Assembly (NCBI GenBank): GCA_903933115.1
Contig: CAIZIT010000065.1
Location: forward strand, 1-54,204
Direction of reading: 5' to 3'
Length of the DNA stretch: 54,204 nt
From: an uncultured Burkholderiales bacterium
GTDB taxonomy: Bacteria > Pseudomonadota > Gammaproteobacteria > Burkholderiales > Burkholderiaceae_C
Every line of letters begins with the position of its first letter. The first letter of the stretch is position 1. Below, piece after piece: positions 8,101 to 15,598 of this stretch. The notes under the pieces were generated by a model. It was not told the origin of the DNA. It did not search any database and was given only the letters and a program-made list of their open reading frames with translations. Made by a program: the position numbers and the translations under genes.

Positions 8101-10311
8101 ATGTCTCATCCCGACATTCAAATCCTACGCATGCGTTACCTCAGGGGCCCCAACATCTGGACCTACAGATCGGTCATCGAGGCTTGGGTGGACATTGGCG
8201 TGCTGGAGGATTTTCCCTCCAATTTACTCCCAGGCTTTTATGAGCGCTTGACCACTTGGTTGCCTGGTCTGATCGAGCATCGGTGTGGCATTGGAGAGCG
8301 AGGCGGCTTTTTGATGCGCCTCAAAGATGGGACATGGGCCGGTCATGTGATGGAGCACGTGGCTTTAGAGCTCCAAACGCTCTCGGGTCTCGAGACAGGC
8401 TTTGGTAAAGCACGAGAGACCAGCACACGCGGCGTTTACAAAGTCATCATTTACGCGGTTCAAAAAAATGTCGGCGAGCACAGTCTTTTGTTGGCCCAAA
8501 AATTGGTGATGGCTGCCATCAACGACACCCCCTTTGATCTTCAAGCCCACCTCGATGAATTGAAGGACACGGTTGACGAGTATTGCCTGGGCCCAAGCAC
8601 GGGATGCATTGTCGAGGCGGCCAATGAAAGAAGAATCCCCTCCATTCGCTTGACGGAGGGCAATTTGGTCCAATTGGGCTATGGCGCCAAGCAAAGAAGA
8701 ATATGGACCGCTGAGACGGACCGAACGTCGGCCATTTCTGAGAACATTTCGAGCGATAAAGACCTGACCAAACAGCTCCTCAAACACTGCGGCATCTCTG
8801 TGCCTGAAGGCCAATTGGTCAACTCAGCCGATGAGGCATGGAGAGCTGCTGAGGAGATTGGGCTGCCTGTGGTGGTCAAACCGAGTGACGCCAACAGAGG
8901 CAGAGGCGTCTCTTTAGGTCTTAAAAATGAAGCGAATGTTCGCGCCGCATTTGACATCGCCCAGCGCTACGGCACCGAGGTCTTGATCGAGCGCTATGTC
9001 CAAGGCGATGAACACAGGCTTTTGGTCGTTGGCGATAAAGTGGTGGCCGCAGCCAAAGGCGAGACAGCCTTTATCACGGGAGATGGTCAACACAGTGTTG
9101 AAGAGCTGATTGAACTCCAAATCAACTCCGACCCCAGAAGAGGCCCGACCGAAGACTACCCGCTCAACTCCGTTCGACTCAAGGACCATCCTCAAGCGGT
9201 ACTCCAAATCGAGAGCCAAGGCTTCAGCGCCACGAGTGTGCCCGAGAAAGGGGTCTCCATCATCGTTCAGCGCAATGGCAACATGAACAACGATGTCACC
9301 GATTTGATCCACCCTGAGGTGGCCGCAACGGTTTGCTTGGCCGCACGCGTGGTGGGACTGGATATTGCAGGCATTGACTTGGTCGCCCAAGACATCTCCA
9401 AGCCCTTGAACGAACAAGATGCGGCGATTGTGGAAGTCAATGCGGGACCGGGTTTGTTGATGCACCTCAAACCCCAAAATGGTCAACCCCGGCCCGTTGG
9501 CAAATCCATCATTGACCACCTCTTTGCGAACAATGAAAACGGACGCATCCCCATTGTTGGCATTTTGGGCTCCGTTCAAACCAATTTGCTGTCGCACTTG
9601 GTGGCTTGGTTTTTGCACCTCTCTGGCAAAAGAGTGGGTTTGGCATGTGAAGAGGGCCTCTACATGGACCAACGCAAGGTGGAGTCCATCGATGCTCGGG
9701 ACTTCTCCATTGGGGAGCGCTTGCTGATCAATCGAACCCTACAAGCCGCTGTTTTCCAGACCTCCCCTTGGCACATCTGCCAAGATGGTTTGCCCTATGA
9801 CCGTTGTTTGGTGGGGGTGGTGACGGACATGAAGAGAGAGGCTTGGGACTTGAGTGACCATGACATTTCCTCAGACGAAAAATTCAAAAGCGTCATGCGC
9901 ACCCAAATTGATTTGGTGCTCACCAACGGTGTGAGCGTGCTCAACGCCGAAGACCCTGCCGTCGTCGATTTGGCGCAGTACAGTGACGGGGATGTGATCT
10001 TTTACTCCACCGACCCTGACAATGAAGTGATGAAAGCACACCGTGCAGAGGGCCGCAGAAATGTCTACTTCAGAGACGGACACGTGGTCTTGGCCAGAGG
10101 CGATCAAGAGACGCTCTTGTTCCATTTGGAGTTCCCCCCCATTGCCATGCGCATCAAGCAAGATGGCTTTAATTTGTCGACCTTGCTGGCAGGTGTCGCT
10201 TGTGGATGGGCCTTGGACATTGCCCCACTTTTGATCCGTGCTGGTTTGAAAAACTTTGGACAAAAAAACACCATCTCCCCTCCCCTTGATCTCAGGACCC
10301 TTGCCTCATGA
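8101..10311 (+). CDS. cphA': CphA', short cyanophycin synthetase paralogue lacking a working Mur domain
   Basis: 736 residues against 850-900 for CphA. The N-terminal domain keeps LRGPNIW, GGFLMRLKDGT and the HxxEH motif (His82, Glu85, His86 in HVMEHVALELQ), the site known in some CphA enzymes to cut chains into primers. The ATP-grasp domain (about 205-470) is recognisable (NRGRGV, VEVNAGPG), but the loop that reads ANLSTGG in CphA is shortened to GNMNN, and the conserved Arg after EVNxxPG is Leu453. In the Mur-like part the P-loop is lost: GSVQTN at 490-495 replaces GTNGKT, so the catalytic Lys is Thr494. The ETARGG and DHLG motifs are also gone, and the Mur C-terminal domain is missing. The frame is clean, so this is a conserved protein, not a broken gene. 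The stop overlaps the cphA start by four bases (ATGA). Arg addition by this protein alone looks impossible. Confidence 0.93.
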   Translation: MSHPDIQILRMRYLRGPNIWTYRSVIEAWVDIGVLEDFPSNLLPGFYERLTTWLPGLIEHRCGIGERGGFLMRLKDGTWAGHVMEHVALELQTLSGLETGFGKARETSTRGVYKVIIYAVQKNVGEHSLLLAQKLVMAAINDTPFDLQAHLDELKDTVDEYCLGPSTGCIVEAANERRIPSIRLTEGNLVQLGYGAKQRRIWTAETDRTSAISENISSDKDLTKQLLKHCGISVPEGQLVNSADEAWRAAEEIGLPVVVKPSDANRGRGVSLGLKNEANVRAAFDIAQRYGTEVLIERYVQGDEHRLLVVGDKVVAAAKGETAFITGDGQHSVEELIELQINSDPRRGPTEDYPLNSVRLKDHPQAVLQIESQGFSATSVPEKGVSIIVQRNGNMNNDVTDLIHPEVAATVCLAARVVGLDIAGIDLVAQDISKPLNEQDAAIVEVNAGPGLLMHLKPQNGQPRPVGKSIIDHLFANNENGRIPIVGILGSVQTNLLSHLVAWFLHLSGKRVGLACEEGLYMDQRKVESIDARDFSIGERLLINRTLQAAVFQTSPWHICQDGLPYDRCLVGVVTDMKREAWDLSDHDISSDEKFKSVMRTQIDLVLTNGVSVLNAEDPAVVDLAQYSDGDVIFYSTDPDNEVMKAHRAEGRRNVYFRDGHVVLARGDQETLLFHLEFPPIAMRIKQDGFNLSTLLAGVACGWALDIAPLLIRAGLKNFGQKNTISPPLDLRTLAS

Positions 10312-12884
10312 ACGTTTCTCGCATCAGAGCCCTCAGAGGGCCCAATCTTTGGACTCGTCACACGGCCATTGAGGCCTTGGTCAAATGTGATGAACATCAA
10401 GATGATTTGAAGCTCATGCCCCATTTCGAGCAACGTCTTCGCAATCTCTTTCCTGGCATGGGCGCTCTCAGGTCCACCGAACGCGGCGCCAAAATGGGCA
10501 TTGCACATGCCCTCGAAATCGCGACCTTGCACTTACAAACCGAAGCGGGTTGTCCGGTCACCTTCTCTAGAACGAAGCAGACCTCTGAGGCACAACTCTA
10601 CCAAGTCGTGGTCGAGTACTCCGAGGAAGAAGTGGGTGTGATGGCCTTGGAATTCGCACAAAAATTATGTGCCTGTGCGCTCAATGACGAGGCCTTTGAT
10701 TTGGATACGGCGATCAAGAACCTCAGAGACCTTGATGAAGACATTCGCCTTGGCCCCTCAACGGGCTCGATCGTGGATGCCGCCGTCAACCGAGGCATCC
10801 CCTACCGACGCTTGACCCAAGGCAGCTTGGTTCAATTTGGCTGGGGTTCTAAGCAAAAAAGAATTCAGGCTGCAGAAATCGATGCCACTTCGGCCATTGC
10901 AGAGTCGATCGCTCAGGACAAAGAGCTCACCAAAAAGCTGCTCTTTGCAGCAGGTGTGCCTGTGCCCCATGGACGCCCTGTTGAGGATGTGGAGGACGCA
11001 TGGGCGGCCGCGCAAGAGATTGGACTGCCCGTGGTGATCAAACCCCAAGATGGCAACCAAGGCAAAGGGGTCACCGTCAACATCAACACCAAAGAAGAGA
11101 TCCAAGCGGCCTTTGAAAACGCCAAGCGATTCAAAGACGACATCATGGTTGAGCGCTATTTGCCAGGCAACGATTACCGTTTGCTGGTGGTTGGCGATAA
11201 ATTGGTGGCAGCGGCCAGAAGAGAGCCTCCCTTTGTCACGGGAGACGGCGTTCACACGGTCAAGGCCCTGGTCGACCAAGTCAACGCGGACCCCAAGAGG
11301 GGAGATGGACACGCGACCTCACTCACCAAAATTCGTTTTGACGAGGTCGCGATTGGTCGGCTCAAGGAGCAGGGTCTAGAGGCCGATAGCATTCCCGCCA
11401 AAGGGGTCCGGGTCATTTTGAGAAACAACGCCAACCTCTCCACAGGCGGCAGTGCCACGGATGTGACCGATGATGTTCACCCCGAGGTGGCCTCCAGGGC
11501 CATTGAGGCGGCCCAAATGGTGGGGCTCGATGTGTGTGGTGTAGACGTGGTGTGTGAGACGGTATTGCGTCCCTTGGAGGAGCAACAAGGTGGCGTGGTC
11601 GAAGTCAACGCTGCGCCAGGGCTCAGAATGCATTTGAATCCTTCCTATGGCAAGGGGCGAGACGTCGGAGAGGCCATCGTCTCTCAACTCTACCCGATGG
11701 GCGAAGATGGTCGAGTGCCCGTGATTGCCGTGACGGGCACCAACGGGAAAACCACAACGGTGCGCTTGTGTGCACATTTGTTGCGCGCCAATGGCTTAAG
11801 GGTGGGCATGACCAACACCGATGGTGTTTACGTCAATGGACGACAAATCGATGATGGCGACTGCTCGGGACCACGCTCGGCCAGAAATGTACTGATGCAC
11901 CCCGATGTGGATGCCGCGGTGTTTGAAACCGCCCGAGGCGGCATGCTCAGAGAAGGCCTGGCCTTTGACCGATGCCAAGTCGCGGTGGTGACCAACATCG
12001 GTATGGGCGACCATTTGGGCTTGAATTACATCACCACCGTTGAAGATTTGGCGGTCTTAAAGCGCGTGATCGTTCAAAACGTGGCCCCTTCAGGCATGGC
12101 CGTTTTGAATGCGGCGGACCCGATCGTTGCGGCCATGGCCTCAACTTGCCCGGGTCAGGTGACTTACTTCGCACTCGATGCGCACCATCCCGTGATCGCC
12201 ACGCACCGTGCTCAGGGCAAACGGGTGGTGTTTGTAGAGGATGACCAAATTGTGGCCATGCAAGGCAGCATGCAAGTGCGCATCCCGATGGTAGAAATTC
12301 CCTTGACCCGGCGTGGGGTGGTGAACTTTCAGATCGAAAACGCCATGGCCTCCATTGCAGCAGCTTGGGCCGTGGGGATTCCTTGGGGTGTGATTTGCAA
12401 GGGCTTGTCCACCTTTGTGAGCGACCCCACAGCGGTACCAGGGCGCTTCAACGTTTTTGAGTACAAAGGCGCAACCGTCATTGCCGACTATGGCCACAAT
12501 CCCGACGCCATCAAGGCGCTTGTGCAAGCGGTGACCAACATCCCCGCCAAGCGCAGAAGCGTGGTGATCAGTGGGGCCGGAGACCGACGGGATGAAGACA
12601 TCAAGGAGCAAACGCGCATCATTGGCAACGTCTTTGACGAGGTGATCTTGTACCAAGACGCTTGTCAACGCGGCCGCATCGATGGAGAGGTCTTGGCCCT
12701 TTTAAGAGAAGGACTCAAAGGGGCGAGCAAGACTGAAAAAGTCGATGAAATCTATGGTGAATTTTTAGCCATTGACCAAGCCATGAACAATTTAAAGCCA
12801 GGTGAGTTGTGCCTCATCTTGATCGACCAAGTGGAAGAAGCTTTAAAGCACATCATGAAAAAGGTCAATGAGATCACCAGCTGA
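10308..12884 (+). CDS. cphA: Cyanophycin synthetase CphA
   Basis: 858 residues, full length. It makes cyanophycin, a poly-Asp backbone with Arg on each side chain, from Asp, Arg and ATP in the cytoplasm. ATP-grasp domain: VVIKPQDGNQGKGV, NANLSTGG (Ser378-Gly381) and VEVNAAPGLRMH (Arg440), all intact. Mur-ligase-like domain: P-loop VTGTNGKTTT (from Val475), ETARGGMLREG, NIGMGDHLG, and the C-terminal ADYGHNPDAIKAL and GAGDRRDEDI, all intact. In the N-terminal domain, however, the primer-making HxxEH site reads HALEI (67-71), and GGFLMR is absent, so that activity is probably lost. The start overlaps the cphA' stop. A terminator-like structure follows at 12920-12970. Confidence 0.97.
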   Translation: MNVSRIRALRGPNLWTRHTAIEALVKCDEHQDDLKLMPHFEQRLRNLFPGMGALRSTERGAKMGIAHALEIATLHLQTEAGCPVTFSRTKQTSEAQLYQVVVEYSEEEVGVMALEFAQKLCACALNDEAFDLDTAIKNLRDLDEDIRLGPSTGSIVDAAVNRGIPYRRLTQGSLVQFGWGSKQKRIQAAEIDATSAIAESIAQDKELTKKLLFAAGVPVPHGRPVEDVEDAWAAAQEIGLPVVIKPQDGNQGKGVTVNINTKEEIQAAFENAKRFKDDIMVERYLPGNDYRLLVVGDKLVAAARREPPFVTGDGVHTVKALVDQVNADPKRGDGHATSLTKIRFDEVAIGRLKEQGLEADSIPAKGVRVILRNNANLSTGGSATDVTDDVHPEVASRAIEAAQMVGLDVCGVDVVCETVLRPLEEQQGGVVEVNAAPGLRMHLNPSYGKGRDVGEAIVSQLYPMGEDGRVPVIAVTGTNGKTTTVRLCAHLLRANGLRVGMTNTDGVYVNGRQIDDGDCSGPRSARNVLMHPDVDAAVFETARGGMLREGLAFDRCQVAVVTNIGMGDHLGLNYITTVEDLAVLKRVIVQNVAPSGMAVLNAADPIVAAMASTCPGQVTYFALDAHHPVIATHRAQGKRVVFVEDDQIVAMQGSMQVRIPMVEIPLTRRGVVNFQIENAMASIAAAWAVGIPWGVICKGLSTFVSDPTAVPGRFNVFEYKGATVIADYGHNPDAIKALVQAVTNIPAKRRSVVISGAGDRRDEDIKEQTRIIGNVFDEVILYQDACQRGRIDGEVLALLREGLKGASKTEKVDEIYGEFLAIDQAMNNLKPGELCLILIDQVEEALKHIMKKVNEITS

Positions 12885-12919
12885 GGGAAAAAGGAAAGAA
12901 ACCGCGGAGCCTCTACCGT

Positions 12920-12970
12920 GGTGAATTCACCTTGAGGCTCAAAGAGCCTTCTAGCGAAGGCCTCCTCTTT
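12920..12970. terminator. Hairpins between cphA and the convergent gene
   Basis: Two elements follow cphA. First is a 12-base perfect palindrome, ggtgaattcacc (12920-12931). Next is a hairpin with stem gccttc (12946-12951) and gaaggc (12956-12961) around tagc, with possible outer pairing of aaaga (12941-12945) to tcttt (12966-12970). It lies between convergent genes and may terminate the cphA transcript. Confidence 0.45.
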
Positions 12971-12991
12971 GGCGACCCCTGATCTCTTGGA

Positions 12992-13444
12992 TCAAGATTC
13001 AGCTTGGCAGACTTGTTTTTTCAGGGTGGCCAAGTAGGTGTTTGGACGAATAGGGTACTCTTTGGTCTTCCACTCCTGCTCGTCAATGGACATCACCTCC
13101 TTGCCTTTGCCAAGGGGCTTGTCAAAGTAACTGGCCGAGAGCCTCACAAAGGTGTCGTTCTTGCAGTAAAGGCGCCACCTGACCATCTCTGACTGGAAGG
13201 TGTCACCTTTGAACGTTTTGGCAGCTTTGGCGTAGTCGCTGAGCGTCCAAACGTAACGGCTCACGTGAACGGCTTTGACCGCCTCTTTGTCCCACAAATG
13301 GGTCACATCCTCATCCTTGTCGATCTCGGCCCACTCGGCCCAAGACGGTCCCACAAAGCCCAACATCACCACACTCACCAAGACAGTGAGCTTGAACTTG
13401 AGCTTGATCAAGTTGGTGTTGATGGTTTTTATCGGGGAAAACAT
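12992..13444 (-). CDS. Small exported protein resembling surface-adhesin E family
   Basis: 150 residues from the ATG at 13444; a start at 13504 would add 20 unlikely residues before the signal peptide. The N-terminus has a basic stretch and a hydrophobic core (LTVLVSVVMLGFVGPSWA), a good signal peptide with cleavage after SWA. The mature part, with EWAEIDKDEDVTHLWD, WTLSDYAKA, then a single Cys in LYCKNDTFVRLSA and a second near the end (KKQVCQAES), looks like the small beta-barrel-like surface-adhesin E family, where the two Cys may form a disulfide. Function in this group is poorly known. It is convergent with cphA and alone in its unit. Confidence 0.65.
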   Translation of the reverse strand: MFSPIKTINTNLIKLKFKLTVLVSVVMLGFVGPSWAEWAEIDKDEDVTHLWDKEAVKAVHVSRYVWTLSDYAKAAKTFKGDTFQSEMVRWRLYCKNDTFVRLSASYFDKPLGKGKEVMSIDEQEWKTKEYPIRPNTYLATLKKQVCQAES

Positions 13445-13691
13445 GGGATTCGTGGACAATCGAAAGCGATTAAAGTAAGGACCCGCCAAAGTTGAAGACC
13501 TCATCTTGGAGTTGCCTCATCAAAGGCACTGAGATTCTCAGCACTCTACCAGTTTCGACACCAAGACCCTAAAACTTTAATGCTCCTGATGAAAAAACAC
13601 ATCTCGGGGGTTTAAAAACTGCGCTCTAATATCGACTTCTTCAAACGATTGACCCCAACCTCACCCCCAACCCCAAGACCTCAACCCCATC

Positions 13692-14162
13692 ATGAGCATT
13701 TACACCCAATTGGATCAACTCCAAATCACCCTTCCCCCCGTGGCCACTCCCGCCGCTGCCTACCAGCCCTTTTGCATCAGTGGTCAGATGGTTTATCTGA
13801 GTGGGCACATTGCCAAAAAAGATGGCGCCCCTTGGGTGGGCCAACTCGGCCTCACCATGAACACGCAGGAGGGACAAAAGGCTGCTCAGTCGGTGGCCAT
13901 TGACCTCATGGGCACGCTTCAAGCCGCCTGCCAAAGTTTGGGGCGGGATTTGAATGCCGTCAAACAAATCGTCAAGCTCACCAGCTTGGTCAACTCCACA
14001 GCAGAGTTCACCCAACACCACTTGGTGACCAATGGCTGCAGTGAATTGCTGGCTCAAGTTTTTGAAAGCAAAGGGCTGCATGCAAGATCGGCCTTTGGTG
14101 TGGCCCAACTCCCCATGGGAGCTTGCGTCGAGATCGAAATGATCGCTGAATTGCTGCCTTAA
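13692..14162 (+). CDS. RidA (YjgF/YER057c/UK114) family protein
   Basis: 156 residues. RidA proteins hydrolyse reactive enamine/imine intermediates released by PLP enzymes. Seen: ISGQMVYLSGHIAKKDG near the N-terminus, and at the C-terminus ARSAFGVAQLPMGACVEIEM, where the conserved Arg and the closing Glu of the active site fall in the expected places. At 156 residues it is longer than archetypal RidA (about 128) and fits the longer Rid subgroups, whose activity is less certain. No Shine-Dalgarno sequence is visible. The exported M20 peptidase gene begins 31 bases downstream, so the two probably form an operon. Confidence 0.85.
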   Translation: MSIYTQLDQLQITLPPVATPAAAYQPFCISGQMVYLSGHIAKKDGAPWVGQLGLTMNTQEGQKAAQSVAIDLMGTLQAACQSLGRDLNAVKQIVKLTSLVNSTAEFTQHHLVTNGCSELLAQVFESKGLHARSAFGVAQLPMGACVEIEMIAELLP

Positions 14163-14193
14163 AACCATTGAACCCAACTTATTGGATCGCCCT

Positions 14194-15471
14194 ATGAAAA
14201 ATTGGATGATTGCACTCACGCTGACACTTGGCGCGCTCACCGCAGCCTCTTGGGCCTTGGGTGCAGCCCAAGAGGACTTGCTCAACACGATTGAAAAAGA
14301 GAAGTCTCCCTATTTGGACACGCTCAAGAGCTTGGTCTCTATCGAATCGGGCTCTCGTGACCGAGAGGGCTTGGACCGCATTTCAGCGCTGATCTATCAA
14401 AGGCTAGAGAGCTTGGGCGCTCAAGTCGAATTCATCGAGCCTGGAGAGGGTCTGTACAAAATGTACGACACACCCGAGCGGCCCGGTCGAATGGTCAAAG
14501 CAGAGTTCAAGGGCTCAGGCAGTAAAAAAATACTATTGATCGCGCACATGGACACCGTCTACTTGCGTGGGATGCTGGCCAAACAACCTTTTAGAATCGA
14601 TGGAGACAGGGCCTACGGCTTGGGGATTTCCGATGACAAGCAAGGCATCGCACTGATCATTCACACCCTTGAGACGCTCAAAAAGACCCACTTCTCTGGC
14701 TACGGCAAGATCACCGTTTTGATCAACGCAGATGAGGAAATCAGCTCGCCTGCAGCGCGCTCTTACTTTGCCAAGTTGGGGGCCGAGCATGATGCAACCT
14801 TCTCTTGCGAGTCCTCACAAGCCAAATCCGACCGCGTCGCCCTCACCACAGCGGGCATTGGAGCCGTGAATTTGAACATCACGGGTAAAGCCTCCCACGC
14901 GGGCTCAGCCCCAGAGCTTGGGAGAAATGCGCTCGAGGAGTTGTCCTTTCAAATCCAACAAATGAGAGACTTGTCGGACCCCAAAGAGGGCATCAAAATG
15001 AATTGGACCTTGGCCTCTGCGGGGACGAATCGAAACGTCATTCCATCGGTCGCGTTTGCCTCAGCCGATGTTCGTTTCATGACGAAAGAGGGGTTTGATG
15101 TGGTTGAGAAAAAGGTGCGTGAGCGCTTAAAAACCCAACAAATTCCTGAGGCCAAAATTGATGTGACCTTCGAGAGACGCCGCCCCCCCTTGGTGACGAG
15201 TCAGCAATCGCTCCAAATGGCCCAACATGCCAAAAAGGTGTATGCGGAAATCAACAAAGAATTGATCTTGGGTACGGTGGCCGCCGGAGGAGGAACGGAC
15301 GCGGCCTTTGCGGCCTTGAACACCGAGCACCCCGTGATCGAGAGCATGGGACTCCAAGGCTTTGGCTCCCACTCCAACGATGATGAGTACATCTTGGTGA
15401 GCTCCATTGTGCCCAGAATGTACTTGCTCTCTCGCATGATCATGGACATCTCAGAGGGCAAGGTTCACTGA
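14194..15471 (+). CDS. Exported M20-family metallopeptidase (glutamate carboxypeptidase-like)
   Basis: 425 residues. The N-terminus MKNWMIALTLTLGALTAASW is a signal peptide, placing the product in the periplasm. Two-zinc M20 motifs are visible: LLIAHMDTVY (His118, Asp120), YGLGISDDKQG (Asp147 bridging region), NADEEISSPAAR (Glu181 catalytic, Glu182 ligand), and GGGTDAAFAAL near the C-terminus. A dimerisation-type insert (TGKASHAGSAPELGRNA) lies in the middle. The family cleaves C-terminal Glu/Asp or other acyl-amino acids; carboxypeptidase G2 is the model. The ATG at 14194 was chosen over TTG at 14182. It follows the RidA gene by 31 bases. The real substrate is not known; a link with Asp-Arg metabolism of the nearby cyanophycin locus is possible but unsupported. 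Confidence 0.88.
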   Translation: MKNWMIALTLTLGALTAASWALGAAQEDLLNTIEKEKSPYLDTLKSLVSIESGSRDREGLDRISALIYQRLESLGAQVEFIEPGEGLYKMYDTPERPGRMVKAEFKGSGSKKILLIAHMDTVYLRGMLAKQPFRIDGDRAYGLGISDDKQGIALIIHTLETLKKTHFSGYGKITVLINADEEISSPAARSYFAKLGAEHDATFSCESSQAKSDRVALTTAGIGAVNLNITGKASHAGSAPELGRNALEELSFQIQQMRDLSDPKEGIKMNWTLASAGTNRNVIPSVAFASADVRFMTKEGFDVVEKKVRERLKTQQIPEAKIDVTFERRRPPLVTSQQSLQMAQHAKKVYAEINKELILGTVAAGGGTDAAFAALNTEHPVIESMGLQGFGSHSNDDEYILVSSIVPRMYLLSRMIMDISEGKVH

Positions 15472-15491
15472 GAAGTGAGAGGACTTGAAGC

Positions 15492-15518
15492 CCTTCATCT
15501 CCAGATTGGAGACGAAGG
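15492..15518. terminator. Hairpin between convergent M20 peptidase and parC
   Basis: The arms 15492-15503 and 15507-15518 pair over 12 positions with one A-C mismatch, around a three-base loop (gat). There is no T run on either side, so it would act as a transcript 3'-end structure rather than a classical intrinsic terminator. Confidence 0.4.
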
Positions 15519-15598
15519 CAAGAGGTAAGAGGTCAGAAGCTCTTGGGGGAGTTGGGTCATGTTTTCAATGAAAGACGTCCACCAGCGAGCTCTTCGAA

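Noticed and set aside
8914-9672. A 252-codon open frame antisense to cphA'
   Set aside because: It sits opposite the conserved ATP-grasp domain and shows no family features.
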